Part shown: in pieces, positions 1-13,700 of the stretch
Layout: each line of letters starts with the position of its first letter
How positions within the stretch are numbered: position 1 is the first letter of the stretch
Assembly: GCA_019914995.1 (NCBI GenBank)
Contig: CM034129.1
Span: forward strand, 8,239,725 to 8,303,724
DNA length: 64,000 nucleotides
Direction: 5' to 3'
Source of the DNA: Acanthochlamys bracteata
Lineage: Eukaryota; Streptophyta; Magnoliopsida; Pandanales; Velloziaceae
Notes under the pieces: model-generated
The model's input: only the letters and a program-made list of their open reading frames with translations
Database searches by the model: none
Told to the model about the DNA's origin: nothing
Translations under genes and position numbers: made by a program

Positions 1-733
1 CCATCCGAGAAAATCGGATGAAACACGCTCAAACTTCACTTTTTTTAAACTTATTTTTAATATAAAATATATATAAATTAAAATAATTTTGACATTAATA
101 AAAAAAAATTTTAAATTTAAATTTAAAATTTACTATAAATATATAATTAATATAAAATATTATTTTTTATTAAATATTTTTAATTTTTAATTTTATTTTT
201 TAAATTTATTTTCTAAAAATTTCATTTTCTTCAAAAACTTCACTTCTACCTTATAATAAATACCTCCTAAAGAGATTGTAGTTGATTTTTGTTTCATTAG
301 CTGACTTGTCATGTCATATCTTAGATGTTGGGCCTCATAGAGAGCATTCCCGAATAGCTAAGCTTTCTTTTATTTCTTCTTTCCTTTAATATCACATATA
401 GGATTTTTATGGACGAAATTCTTTTTCATCATTATTGAGTGATTTTTAGCCAGCTCAACTACGATCCAAAAGAGCAGTAACTTTTGCAAGTTTGACTAAA
501 AAGAGTGCCTAAAAGTCTAGACGAAAAACATAGCCTGAAATTTTACTGTCTTCTTTTTGAGAAAAATTGAAAAGTTGGAAACTTTCATCGAGTTAATGGT
601 ATATTTTTATTGTACTTAAATGTTGATTTTCATGCGTCTTTGCTAATTATATTTTATTTATGTAAATAATAGGTGAAGAAGGAGAAGTGGAAGAATCTCA
701 AGCTACAAGCTAAACTCTACCATTTATTCTCCT
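1..733. other. Upstream region of the P450 gene, no gene seen
   Basis: This stretch is very AT-rich, especially 40-240, where runs of A and T resemble the AT-rich repeat family found elsewhere in the window but are too degraded to assign. The last 100 bases before the start codon at 734 should contain the 5' untranslated region of the P450 gene. A purine-rich segment around 671-700 fits a leader. No convincing TATA box could be separated from the AT-rich background. Confidence 0.4.
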
Positions 734-2591
734 ATGGATAGTTCACTGCTCTTTCAGTTATTGTCCCTTGTTCTGTTTTCAGCACTTGTACTACTAGTAT
801 ACCTAAAGAAAAGCCATAGCAAAAGGTCACAGCAGTTCCAGAAGTTGCCGCCAGGACCGCCGCAATTGCCGATCATCGGCAACTTGCACCAGCTTGGTTC
901 TGCACCGCACCACTCGTTTCGTAGCCTAGCTGTGAAGCATGGTCCTCTCATGTACCTTAAACTTGGTTCTGTACCTGCGGTAGTGGTCTCTTCTGGCGAA
1001 GTTGTTCGCGAGATCTTTAAAACTCATGATCTGACCTTTTCCGGCAGACCATCGCAGTATGCTGTTAAAAAGATCTCTTATGGCCTCAAAGATGTTGTCT
1101 TTGCTCCTTACGGGGAGTACTGGCGACAAGTTCGCAAGGTACCTAATAAGGCTATATAGATTTTATTTTTAAAAATTAAATTGGCGCTGTATTTGAATCC
1201 ACAAACTCCCTTTACAAAAGAAGGATTTAGTCCTAGCTTTTAACAGTAGGTTGCTTCACAAAAAATTATTGGTTATGCATATTATTACCGTTGTCGTTAA
1301 ACTGAAATAACTGAACCTGCAGGTGAGTATAGTGGAGCTGCTTAGTCCTAAACGGGTACAATCTTACCGCAATGTCAGAGAAGAAGAAGTTGTATATTTG
1401 GTTTCTTCCATCAAGAAATTGTCAACTTCCGGGCAACCTATAAACTTAAGTGAGGCAACACTAGCTCTTTCTAATAACATAGTTTGCAGGGGCATTTTTG
1501 GGGACAAGTGCGAAGGCAGCAGTAGCAACGACAGTAGTCGCAGTAGATTTCATGGAATTTTACATGTTGCGCAGGAGTTGCTGGGTGGCTTTTGCATTGT
1601 GGACTTCTTCCCTCAGCTGGAATGGGTGGCCAAATTAACCGGTTTAGAGGCGAAGCTAGAGAAAACCTTCAGAGAGCTCGATGACTTCTATAATGAGGTG
1701 ATTGAGGAGCATATCAAGTTCCCATCACAGGATTGTGATGATTTAGTACATGCGTTGCTTCAACTTCGAAGTGATCCCAATTATAAAGATATTTTTGATG
1801 ATATGGACCACATCAAGGGCTTGCTAACGGTATCCTTTTTCATGTATTATTTCATCATCTTTGTTTGAAATATATGGACCAGTTAATAGTCTTTAAAAAT
1901 TTTGTTTAGGAAATCTTGGAAATACGAGATAAATATATATTGCTCATATTGGATGTTGATAGTTATCCCCTTGATTTTCCAGGACATGTTTATCGCTGGC
2001 ACAGATACTTCATCTGCTACACTAGTGTGGACAATGGCTGAACTTATAAGAAATCCCCAAGTAATGGCACAAGTCCAACAAGAAGTGCGGAGAGTTATTG
2101 GAGAAAATCAGTCCAAGGTGGAGGAATGTCAACTTCAAGAGCTTAACTACATGAAACTAGTAATCAAAGAGGCAATGAGAATGCACCCTCCAGCACCACT
2201 ACTTGTCCCAAGAGAAACAACTGAGAAGTGCACCGTTAAAGGATACGTAATACCAGAGAAAACTAGAGTTTTCATCAATGCCCAAGTTATAGGAATGAAT
2301 CCACAAGTTTGGGAAGACCCACACAAGTTTTGCCCAGAAAGGTTTGTAGGTAAAGATATTGATTTTAGAGGACAACATTTTGATTTGATTCCCTTTGGAG
2401 CTGGCAGAAGGATTTGTCCTGGTATTAACTCTGCAATAGCTGTTGTGGAGCTAGCATTGGCTAATCTCTTGTTTTGTTTTAATTGGGAGTTACCAATGGG
2501 AATGAGGCCTCAGGATATAGACATGGAGGAAAATTTTGGGATTACTATGCACAAGAAAAAACCACTTTGTTTAATAGCTACCCCATACTAA
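734..2591 (+). CDS. Cytochrome P450 monooxygenase, CYP71 clade (3 exons)
   Basis: Exons are 734-1138, 1323-1829 and 1983-2591, all joined in phase 0 with GT-AG borders, giving 506 residues, the usual size for the family. Residues 4-24 form the N-terminal membrane anchor. A Pro-rich hinge PPGPP is at 39-43. The C-helix WRQVRK ends exon 1. The I-helix oxygen-binding motif AGTDTS is at 309-314, the K-helix ExxR at 367-370, PERF at 422-425, and the haem loop FGAGRRICPG has its Cys ligand at about 449. No in-frame stop or missing key residue was seen, so the gene looks functional. Such enzymes sit on the ER and hydroxylate or oxidise specialised metabolites such as terpenoids, alkaloids or phenolics, using NADPH-P450 reductase. 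The substrate cannot be inferred. Oddity: CYP71 genes usually have one intron, near the I-helix. Here a second, 184-bp intron splits the gene right after the C-helix. The subfamily (for example CYP71D-like) is uncertain. Confidence 0.93.
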
Positions 2592-4407
2592 TTTTAGGTT
2601 ATAGTTTCATAGCTGTCTATATACATACTAATATGTTAAGTGAAGAATCTCATGTAGGAAAAGCCTTGTAATTCTGTGGTGTTCAATAAGATTTCAGACT
2701 ACTACTTCGGTAATTAGTTATGGATTGTTTCTGTGGTGTTCTATAAACGTAGGATTACTGCACAACTTTATGTTCATTTAGATCCATCCAAAAACAGTCT
2801 TACCAATACAGAACCAAAAGGTAAACTAATGTAAGCCCTACGGAATTAATATCCGAACAATAGAATGCAATAGAAAACGCTTCTTTGTCTATAGCAATTC
2901 CAAAGCATTTGTAATAATAAATCAATAGATGTGACTAGCTATTTCTCTTGGGGCTTTGTTCGGGATGGTGAATATATTTGTCTACAAAAGAATTCAAAGA
3001 CGTTAAAGAAACGAGCCTAACAGCTGTAAGCGCTGAACATATACAAAAGATTCGCTATCTAAACTGAAATGATACATGGCGTAGCCATTTCCTGGAAGCA
3101 GATCAAAGATCCATTGAACTTCACTTGCCGTGTAGGATATCTGGACCACATGGAGATGACGAAATTTCGAGAGGACTATGGAACTTGTTTGGGATTTACT
3201 ATTTTCTGTCCACAAGAGGAGTACTGAGGCTTGTAAAAAGTATCGCAGAATCTTAATTGGAATTGTTCTTCTATTCTAATCACGGCAAAGAAACAGAAAA
3301 GGTGGTGCCCTTACTGCAGCACCTGGGAGCTTAATGTCACGAAGTTGAATTGGCCAACCTCTTACGTTTGTCTAGATATTTATACGTGTTTAGACTGTAA
3401 CTCGAACCCCAAATCTGCAAATGAGTTGCTAATCTTTCATCTAACGGTATAGACATGGTTGTTAAAATTTTAATTCAAATTTTAAAATTTTACGATTCTA
3501 CAATTACATCAACAAACGATTCTATTTGACATAAGATTTCGATCTTACTTTCAATCTGTAAGATTCCGTAAAATCATTAAGATTTCAATTTTACTTATGA
3601 TATTATGATTTCAGCTTGTATAAAATTTTTATGAATCAAAAGAGCTCTCGAGAATTTTAAACGAAGCTAGAATTGACACAGAATATCCGTCGTTAGTTTC
3701 TAATGAGTATAGTGGTCTTTGGTTTATTCTGTTAGGGGTTTGTAATGGGAGCAAAACATTATTTTGTACGGTGGCGTTTTGTATTTTTTTCTCTTTATTT
3801 TGAGATAATAAATACTGTTGCTTGACGGTTAATTGATTGATTACATAAGAGACTTGATTATCTAAATATAGGTATGACTATATAAATTGCATTTATAAAA
3901 TAATTACATACTTCGTAAAGATATTGTGATAATGAGCTAAATAAAATATAAGAAATTTTTAATGATATAGTTAATCTGAACCACAAATATGAACATTGTT
4001 AATTTATTACAATAAGATAAAATATAAGAAAACTTATGTATTGAATTTTCAGTAATTTTATAATACTATCTAAGATTTTAAAAATATTAAACAATATTAT
4101 AAAAAAATTATCCATAAATAAGGTCTTACGATCTTACATAAATCTTGATTTTATGATCTTACGCAAGCGAAACATTCCTAAATAAAATTAGATCTTGACA
4201 ACCTTGGACATAGGTCGAATATAAAACCAAAAACCTCTATCACTTGAATCGATGAAGACTTCCTTCGATCTCATCCCTAAGAAAAAGATAGAGCTATGCT
4301 TAGAATTGGTGTAGATTTTTAGGCGTTGTTAAACTTGCTGCTCCCAATCACTCAGTGACAAGATAAGAGGTTATTAGTCTTATGGACTACAATTCAACTA
4401 TCTAAGG
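2592..4407. other. Intergenic region, no gene recognised
   Basis: The 3' end of the P450 transcript lies in the first 100 bases, with an AATAAG-like polyadenylation context near 2685. A 70-codon minus-strand reading frame at 3003-3215 has no recognisable motif, no evident flanking exons and no neighbour to support it, so it is not called as a gene. From 3450 to 4200 the sequence is AT-rich with nothing recognisable. Confidence 0.4.
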
Positions 4408-4655
4408 GGCTGTTTAGCAAAGCGTTCCACTCTATTTCATTTCATTCACGTTTTTCAATAAATTTTTTGTAAAATTCTATAAAATTTATTTAAACTTTAG
4501 AAGTACAAAAATATTATACATTGTGAGATCTTATTATTGCTAATTTTTATTAATTTTTTGAAGTAAAATAACTAAAACTCATTTTTTTAAATAGAATAAA
4601 AATATCTTTTATTTTAAAAAAGTTTTATTTTATAAGCACTTTTAAACAACACCTA
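4408..4655 (-). repeat. AT-rich MITE-like element (dispersed family, copy 1)
   Basis: An element of about 250 bp begins with a GGGGCTGTTTAGC-like end and finishes with AAACAACACC. Its core has the A/T blocks shared with copies at 26905, 27481, 27830, 38712, 42215, 42690, 47750, 48325, 59257 and 59480. The blocks run in this order: AAAATTTATTTAAA, a short spacer, TTATTATT, an A-run, and TTTATTTTATAAGCACTTTTAAAC. No coding capacity. The class is not determined; the ends and length fit a non-autonomous DNA transposon. Confidence 0.55.
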
Positions 4656-4767
4656 AATTATTATGAAAAATAATTCAAAGCATAATCATCAAATCCTAGT
4701 TATGTCAAAGTTTCATCTCAAACTACAAGCTCAACTCAACCATTTAATTTGCCCTTACATCTTTTTT

Positions 4768-6985
4768 GTTGGAACTTCAAGATTAATTTTTTATTATAAT
4801 AAGAACTAAGAATTATGATTTATAACTTAGGATGAACTAAACAGTAAGCTCAAGTTCTGCAGGATCTTATAAATAAGATTCATCCTACACATAACAGATA
4901 ACAAGCCAACTATAGCACAAAAAGACTCTTCACCTACAGACAGTTAACAAGCAGCCAGTTATCTGGTTGCCACCTATATGCAAATCCTTTATGAGACGTA
5001 TAAACAAAGGAGAAGCTGTTAGTATTATTATCCAGTCCAAAAACAGAACATATATAAATAGAGGAGCAGTCAACTATCTATATGCTACAACCTTACTATT
5101 AAGTAAGAAATCGAACAGACAATTATATTATCTCAAGATTTAGATTGCTTATACTTCAGAAGATTCTGCAAGTCAAGCTACAAAAACTAAGATTATCTCA
5201 ATACAAGAGGGAAGACCAACAATAAATTCACAAAGAAGATTCACCGTCCAACTCAGCTCCAAATTAGAAAGAAAGAAACAAGTTACTAGGGTCCACATCA
5301 AATAAAAGAAATTATGTCAGATGGAGCAAGTGGGCAACAACCAACTAGAAAACTGGTGCATTTAATGCTGATGCAAAAGCTTGCACTATATTAGCTAAAT
5401 AAAATCATGAGCTAACTAGAAAAATGCAATATAGTTTCAACAACACCATCAGAGATCGAGAGCTTCAAGGCAACAACAGAAACGATCTCGAAGTTTGCTG
5501 TTGACCGAAAAACTCCAACAAGAATTATTTGTAATGAGAAAAGCTCAACTCTGTAAGGAGAAATAGTATAAGAAGAAGAAGTGCAGAATAGGAAAATAAG
5601 GAGAAAATATTAAGAAATTCAAATGAGAACAAACAATTACACAAAAGTTATTACTACTAATCAACCTTCTGAACACATCTTCTGGCAATCTTTAATCATC
5701 TCACTTGTTTACTTTAACTTTATTTTTTACTTGAGATTGATCCTATCCTAATCTATGTTATTTAATTTTTTGTAAATCAAAGGCTAAGTGCTTGGAGCAC
5801 TTGCGGGAGAGGTTCGGTAGGAGCATAATAGGTGTTCACTGATTTTGTAACAAGACTAGCTATTCAGCCAGAGGGACGTGTGTGTCTGATAGACTGTGAA
5901 GGATTTTTGGTGTAGACCTTTAAGAGCAAGCGTGCTTGGTATAGTACTTTGCTATTAGTGAGTGCAACTTATTAAAAATTTAGTAAAACTTTAGCTCTTA
6001 TGATAGAGCATCCGTGGACGTAGGCAAAGAGATTTATCGAACCATGTAAATTTTCTGAGTAGTTTTGATTTATTGTTAAATTCTTTTGCTACAAAAATTA
6101 TTATGCTAATATCTCTCTGTAGGGTTTATCATACACACAATTAGCTGTCTATCTACTGCCTGTAGGAATTTCGGTTAATCAAAATTTTTTTCTATAGTTT
6201 TTACCAATATTTATGTCCCATGGATGTTTCTATTGTGGCATTTGCCTCTTAGTACGGGACTTAATTAATTGTGATGAGAAAATCCTAGAAATTCTATGTA
6301 ATGGTATGGAGTTGTATGCTATAAATCAACACTAGAGTATGTGCATCAAACACGATGCACTAAGTAAACTAGTAAACTTGGCCAAACTCATAAGTACATG
6401 TCCCACTTACACAGAAGGTTCTGGAAACATTCGGATATTGCCCATACTTGAAATGGTAATGACCTTACGAGAACTTGACATGCTTACCTAGAATTGTATC
6501 AACATTTTTACATTTTGCATTTAAAACTTCTAACATCAAAAATATTTTGTATATATGAATGCACAACAATTAGACCTAACATGTGATTGTGTTCACCCGA
6601 ACCGTAGTCCATGCTTTATTCATATCAAGAGATTGCACGTAATGTTTCAACGAGAACAACCAAACGAGTTCAATTCTTGAAAGTTACTGATTCCAAGGAG
6701 TAAGCACCATATCCACAACAATTTCTTTAATATTCATCTCTGTGTTGCAACATTTCAATCTACAACAGTTAATATTTTCTACGAATGAAAGTGATGTAAA
6801 TCTTTTTGCATTGTAAGGGCATCGTTCTTTGCTATCTGATGTTGCATACATAGGTCACTTTTCTATCAGATGGATATAAAAAATACATTTCTATGATATC
6901 TTATCCGATATTATTTATATGTAGCCGCCTCCAAATCTCATTACTCCACCAAACTATATATGTCAGCTTTGTCGTACTATTATAG
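4768..6985 (+). mobile_element. Probable LTR-retrotransposon flank (LTR-like and internal debris)
   Basis: The segment starts with TGTTGGAACTTCAAG, a typical TG-type LTR start. It contains a good TATA context (TATATAAATAG, about 5050) followed by a leader-like stretch, as an LTR promoter would have. The segment 6000-6060 (TGGACGTAGGCAAAGAG and on) resembles promoter-downstream sequence common in plant retroelements. No second LTR was found, and no gag frame survives. It is assigned to the same element as the Copia pol relic that follows only because of order and strand. Confidence 0.35.
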
Positions 6986-6989
6986 ATTT

Positions 6990-7670
6990 AAATGCGCTCT
7001 CAGGTCTTGATTTGAGTATTTTAAGCAAGTTATTATTGATGCAAAACTCTAGCAGAGTTCTCGAGATAATTTTTTGTTTGTGCGGTCACTATCAAAGGAG
7101 AGGTGCTTTTTCTGTTATACATAAATGACATGATCATCATAGCTGATGAACTTAACATGAATTGCTTAAAAGCATCTTCATCAATAGCTCCAAAAGATTT
7201 GGTTATCAATGTTTTTTCCTTTTTTTTTTTAATGAAGAATGCACAAGGTGATAAAAAAAATCTTAATTCTCAACAAAAATATACTTTGACATATTTTTAT
7301 CAAATAGCTATCACTTTCGAAACATCATATAAAATCCATTGTAACGAGGTCAGATATTTCTTATTAAGTTAGCCTCTACGCATCAATCCTTATATTATAA
7401 TGCTTTACTTATGATTCTTAAATATATCAGATATGCTATTACTTGCTCATTTTTTGTATCTTCTATATCTAGTTTGAAACTTCAAGCCTTTTTAGATGCA
7501 TATTGAATAGATGATTCAACCACTAAACAGTCTACTATAGGATTCTATCTGTTTCTTACTAACTCGATCTCATAAAAAAACAAGAAGTCATTGCACGTAC
7601 ACATTTTTGCTTCCACAGAGCAAGCGCAGCAGCTTGTACAAATAGCCTACTTGTATAATTTAAGCTTCCC
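6990..7670 (+). pseudogene. Degenerate Copia (Ty1) reverse transcriptase-RNase H fragment
   Basis: Three reading frames together show the Copia pol order. First, a stretch around 7015-7100 resembles the segment ahead of the RT catalytic motif (EYFKQVI, then NFLFVRS). Next, at 7103, comes LLYINDMIIIADELN, the counterpart of the RT box normally read as YVDDMI, with the first catalytic Asp replaced by Asn. Then, after a frameshift near 7370, come YNALLMILKYIRY, SSLKLQAFLDAY, STIGFYLFLTNS and ASTEQAQQL, the RNase H landmarks. At least two in-frame stops (about 7505 and 7572) and the frameshifts mean it is dead. It ends about 90 bp from the 3' end of NRPA2, which reads towards it. Confidence 0.8.
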
Positions 7671-7759
7671 TATGTTAAACACCACGACAGCTCCTAGTCA
7701 TTCCCATTGAATAATTCTCTTGTGGAGAATCAAACAACCTTTTATCCCCACTTTCATGT

Positions 7760-10700
7760 TTAAACCTTATTCCTCAAGCGGAGCTCCATTTTTATATTCA
7801 TGGCAGCTAATTCAGAAGCCAGATATCTGAAAACATATGGCATAGCTACAGTCTCCATCCCCTTGCTTGTTTTGCACAATTTGCATACAACATTCTTAGG
7901 TGTTGATCTGACTGGGGGCAGACCGGTGATTTCCCTTGAAGATTTTTTCTTGGATTGAACAGTTGTTGCAGTCAATAGGCTCCCACAAATTGAGCATACA
8001 TCAGCAATGTGGTAATCAGAGCATGTGTGGAGCCTATCGTGTAATAGATAAGCAGCACCATGGGCTAGAAGAGAATCACGCTCCATTTCTCCAAAACGGA
8101 TTCCACCACCACGACTCCTTCCACCGATTGGCTGTTTGGTGATACTGTCTACTGGTCCAGTCGCACGAACCTGCAAGAGGAAAAGCAACTGCTTACCAAC
8201 TAGAGATTGTAAACTGAGATAACTTGGTAGAACAGAACAGGAAACTAATAGACACTCACTCAGACCAATTCATGCAACTTAAATATGGAGAGAGGACCAA
8301 GAAACATTTTTGGCACTAGCAGCCAAACACGACTATGATGTGAGAGGAGAAAATATAGCACTAGCTTAGAGTGCACTTTACCAGTCTAGAGGACAAACAT
8401 GACATGTACAATTACAACAGAATGTTTTTGACTTCGAACCAAATTCAACTACCTAAAGTTCACGAAAATAAATTAATTTCAGAAAACACAATAAAAATAG
8501 GTACACTAGTAGGAAATTATGCTGTAAGGAGCTTCAATATAGATAAATTTGTTTCCTACCTGAAATTTGTCAGAAACCATGTGCCGAAGACGCTGGTAAT
8601 AAACAGGTCCCATAAAAATTTCACATGTCATCTCTGTGCCTAAAAAACCACTGTAAAGGACCTCTGTTCCATGATAATTAAAACCATGGGATGTTAACAA
8701 GGGTCCTAGTTCATCAACTAGAGATTTTGACTTAGACTCATCTGAAACACTTTTATGTTTAGATGATTCAGGGAAGGGAGTTGCATCAACTAACTTTCCA
8801 TGCAAAGAACCTCCCTGTACAGAAGAAAAGGTACTCAATAGTTGTACTGACAAACCCAACAACGTAAAAATAGAAGCCTCACAGACTCCTAGATCCAAAA
8901 ACATAAACATGGAGCGGTACAAGCATAATAGACGATGAAGCCATATAGATTAGACATTTCAACAGATCTTATAAGATTTTTGACAAAACAAAAGATTAAG
9001 TTAGATGAAAAAAATAATTATATAAACTAAAAAAAATCGAAGGAACTTAGTCCTTTTAGATATTAAAGTTAATACATTTTTAGATATTAAGGTAAATACA
9101 CATTGATAGCAGGATCTCTTTACCAATGTTCAATTACTGTATACATAATTGCAATAGGAACTCCAACAACGCCACTAGCAAGTTGTAACCCCTAACTACT
9201 ACCCGTTAATCACCGCAACAAGTAGAAGCAAGAGTAGATTGTTAACCCTTGGTATAATTTCTTAATACAGAAACTACATTAAGATAGAACTTTCCAGTAG
9301 AAGTGATATACCAACATGAGAAAAATCGGTCACTTCTATTTGCAATGTTACAGCAGAACTAATGATCAGGGATGGCAGGAATTGGTTGCAAGGGTGATAC
9401 GCTAGCACAAAAGTTGGGTACCTGTTTCAAACTGGTAAGTGCGTCCTATTCCTCCATGACTAAAATTATGTGAACGTGAAACAACTAGTTAAGGATTACT
9501 TTTGAGACAAAGGTGAAAGCTGTTCTAACCCACACAAGCAACGAAAAGTAGCTTCACCATGAATAACTTTTGCAACCTCCGTTACACAAAAATATAAATG
9601 CGTCTCTGCATTACTTGTCAACAATCTAGATCTGTCACTAAACTCTTAAACAACATTAGAAAATCAGATACCATTACAATGGTAAATTCGATCCCTTGGT
9701 GGATAGGACGGTATATTTTTGAGCTCACAGATTGACCATGTCTCTTTCCCACCCTATTAAAATATTTCAATGAGTATGATATGATGGTTATAAATCTGCA
9801 ACAACAAACTTGAAACAATTCAAACTGGATTTCATGTAACTCGATATGCAAGAAAAATATTAGTATGATTAAGATGGTAAACCCACTGCAAATTGATGTA
9901 AAATCCTTTTAGCAGCCGAATTTCTTAGCAAACATAAAAAAATCAGATAGTAAAAGAAATGTCGGGTGAGAAATTTTAAAGAGAATTCTGGGCAAATATC
10001 AGTATAACCACAACAAAAAAAAAAACCTAAGAAATGCAAACAGAAGAAAGCATCATAAATCATGCTGATGGGTAGAACTATTTGCATTATATTTTTGAGA
10101 CAAACCTTTGCTGCAATGGATTCTAGAAGCATGCCGATCGTCATTCTCGAAGGAAAAGCATGAGGATTGATAATAAGATCAGGGCGCATTCCAGTAACAG
10201 CAGAAAATGGCATATCAATGTCAGGCCACAGCTGTGAGCAAACACCTTTCTGTCCGTGTCGACTGCTAAACTTATCACCAATGATGGGATTTCTTCGACG
10301 ACGATATCGAATATCGACCTACAAGAATAAAAAAGAAGCTGACAAGTCATCAAGCTAGAATTTATTATAGTACTATTATGTTAGAAAAAGAACCTAATGT
10401 CGTCCAACCTTCTTAGATTACACTTTCCCAAATCATTGTAACACGGACTTGGCAACTTTCAATAACTTAGATGATAAGAAATTCAAAGTATAAATCACAT
10501 GCATTTGTTCGAATATATGTAAAATATTTAGTAAAAACTGAAAGACTTGTCATAGAAACTACCTAAAACTGTCTCTGTGGAAAAAAGGTCATATTGCATA
10601 GCTAATAGCATTCGACGAGCAATTCCATTAATTTCATTGAACCTAAGTTTCTACAATTTGATTTCAGCAAAAATTCACATAAATAGACTTATACACCAGT

Positions 10701-13700
10701 TTAAAATGAAACTCTTCCAGTAAGGTATGAGAGAATGCTTTAAATATTTCAACATGTCATGCATATATGAGCATGAAAACACCCATAAACACCTGCAAGC
10801 GCACACACACAAGCTATGCATATTTATCTCCTATGGTACTGTATGAGAAGGCATTCTAAAATTTGAACAAAAATGAGCACACAGTAATGTATGTGCATAT
10901 TCATGACAAAACAAAACACACATTCATTTCCACACTCCAAATTCAAGGCCATTATTATACATAAAGGACACCACCTCTACTTACAAAATATATATCCTAC
11001 ATTTGACTACCCATCCAATTAACAGTATTTGAGTGTAATTGACTTTTCTTATAAATTTTTCAAAGTTTAAATTTCAATATAAAAGTCTAGAATTTCAGAC
11101 CAAGGAGCATTTGATTCAAAGATGCATTTAAGTATAAGAGTGACAAGTTGGTTGTAGAAAAGTTGAAAGGCTTTTTGTAGCAAATAGTTAGAAAATTATA
11201 TCCAAAAGTAAGCTATTTAAATGAAAGATGATAAAATCAGTAGATACACAGGTAGGATGCACATGAAGATTGAAATAGACCTTCTGCATGGAAGTTTTGC
11301 AATTACTGCCATCAAGAGAAACATAATCAACAACCATTTGTTCTGAACCCTTGAGTTTGAAACTCTTTGTTGCACTTGTCAGGTTGTTGTAGGTGCTATA
11401 ATATGGTTCACCTGGGTGTATGATCTACAAGAAGTCAAAAACAACTTAATAACTTTTTAACCAAATCAACTTGATCTTATTATTCTCCTTCTAAGAAAGC
11501 CAAACCTGTCCAATGTAGGGAAGACCATCTGAGTCAATTGACGAATTTCTGCTGCTGCCTTTAGCGAAAACTTCTAAGACTTGATCGGACTTGCGTTGTT
11601 TGCCGGTCAAATCGATGGTTTCTGTCTAAGAAATTAAACTTTCAATTAAACACAATAACTAAACAATACTGACAAATCAACATATGACAGCAATTTCGGA
11701 ACCATAAAAGGTTAATAAAACATCGAATTGAAAAACAAAAGATATATTGATAGATATGACCACAGCAAGGTTCGCGATCAAATTGATGACTTAGTTAATA
11801 GTTTTAGTGCTTTGTTAGCAGAAAGCTTTCAGTTATGAAACCTGATATATATGTCCATGGCAAAACCCACGTTCAACTGATGACTTATTCAAGATCATAG
11901 CATCCTCCATGTCATAACTGCAATGTGTATCATAATTATTAAAACGCTCATAAAACAAATACATGATTCGAGCAGTAATAAGTTAAAACAAAATACATTA
12001 TTCGAGCAGTAATAAGTTCCCATAGCACATACCCTGTATACGAAAGAACAGCCACAATGGCATTTGTGCCTGTAGGGAACTCATCTATGCAATACTTGGT
12101 GTATGACATCGTCCGAACAATTGGTGTCTGGGGTGTCTAAAGAGAATAATAGTACAGAGAACATGAACATCAGTACCGCACTAATATCTCCAGCCAACTA
12201 AGGAACTACTGCAGTGCAGTGCAATGCGTTGCAGAATAGAAGTAAATATTAGGCTAGTCGTTTATAATATCTAGGACTAACAATGTTGATTAGTAAAATT
12301 ATCGAAGGAATTGGACAAACAATGCAGAATCAGTGCACCGCCCCACTTACAATGCTCCAACTTCAATCTCCACCGTTAGATATAAAATATTATGAGTTAG
12401 AATCCTTATGACAAAATTTCAGTTCAATTCGATCACCAATCGACCTCCATCTATTCTCTTGATCAAGATGTTAGAAAAATAAAAAATTTAAAAACATATA
12501 TATTGCCTCTTGATCAAATGAACGGATGGAGGTCGATTCGTGTTCAAATTGATATAAAAGTTTTGTCACAAAGATTCTAACTCATAATGCTTCATATCTA
12601 ACGGTAGAGATTAAATTTGAAACATTGTAAGAAAGGAGGTGCCCCATGGTGCCCCTAAGAGTAGAAGTGCTCCTATCCTCACCATATATATATATGGTGA
12701 GGATAGGAGCACCCCACCCTTAGGGGGCCCATCCACTTAAGATGCTTCAAATTTAATTTTCACCTTCGGATATGATGAATTATAAGTCAGGACTCCTATA
12801 AAAATATTTTATCTCAATCGAACCATAAATCAACCTCCATCAAACATCTTGGTCAAGAGGCAATATATATATTTTTTAGTGTTTTCATTGTATATCATCT
12901 TGATCAAGATGCGCAGATGAAGATCGATATATAGTCCGATTAAGCTGAAAATTTATCACAAAAATCCCAATCTATAATTCTTCATATCAAACGGTAAAGA
13001 TTGACTTTAAAACATTCTAAATAGATAGTGCCCTATGGGTACCCCTAAGGATGGGCGGTACCCCTATATGTACATATATATGTACGTAAGCACATCAAAT
13101 TCTAGCCATCAGATTAAGCAGTCATTGAATCTTGCCTATCTAATCTGATCGGCCGGTTATGATTTGACCCACATTTTTTAGAAGAAAATGATCTGTTTGC
13201 CCTCTTCGTCTGCTATGTTTTTTGAAAATGCCCTAAACTCGAGTTATAGGCAGAACATAAGTAGTTTTCCATAGCTGGATTCAAGCCAGAGTAAAGGAGG
13301 AGCTGGAGTTGGCTCAAAGCTAAGTGTTGCCATAACGATCATGACATTGACCACTTTATGAGATTGCACCCAGAAGCACAAAGGTTTGCTTCTCGTTGAA
13401 GCTAGGCTGTAAGTAAAAGCATGAACAAGACTACCTGAAGATGATACAACTTGACATCCCCACGGTATCGTAAAGCCTGGGAGGAGAATCCCATTGTCTG
13501 TTTTGCCATCTGGACAACATTATAGCAAGTAAATAACAAGGAACAGTTATCAGAAACAAATGTATTGAACCTGCAAGAGTAAACCATCCAGACACTGACT
13601 AGTATCACACCTGGCATTGATACATGTTGCGAGGACTTTGATTGTGATCAGACCAAGGAGTGAGACTGGCAACTAAGCTCAGCATAGCAGTAGGGTGGAT

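Noticed and set aside
3003..3215. 70-codon minus-strand frame downstream of the P450
   Set aside because: No recognised motif, no supporting exons or promoter. It could be a fragment of an unknown gene, but it cannot be supported.
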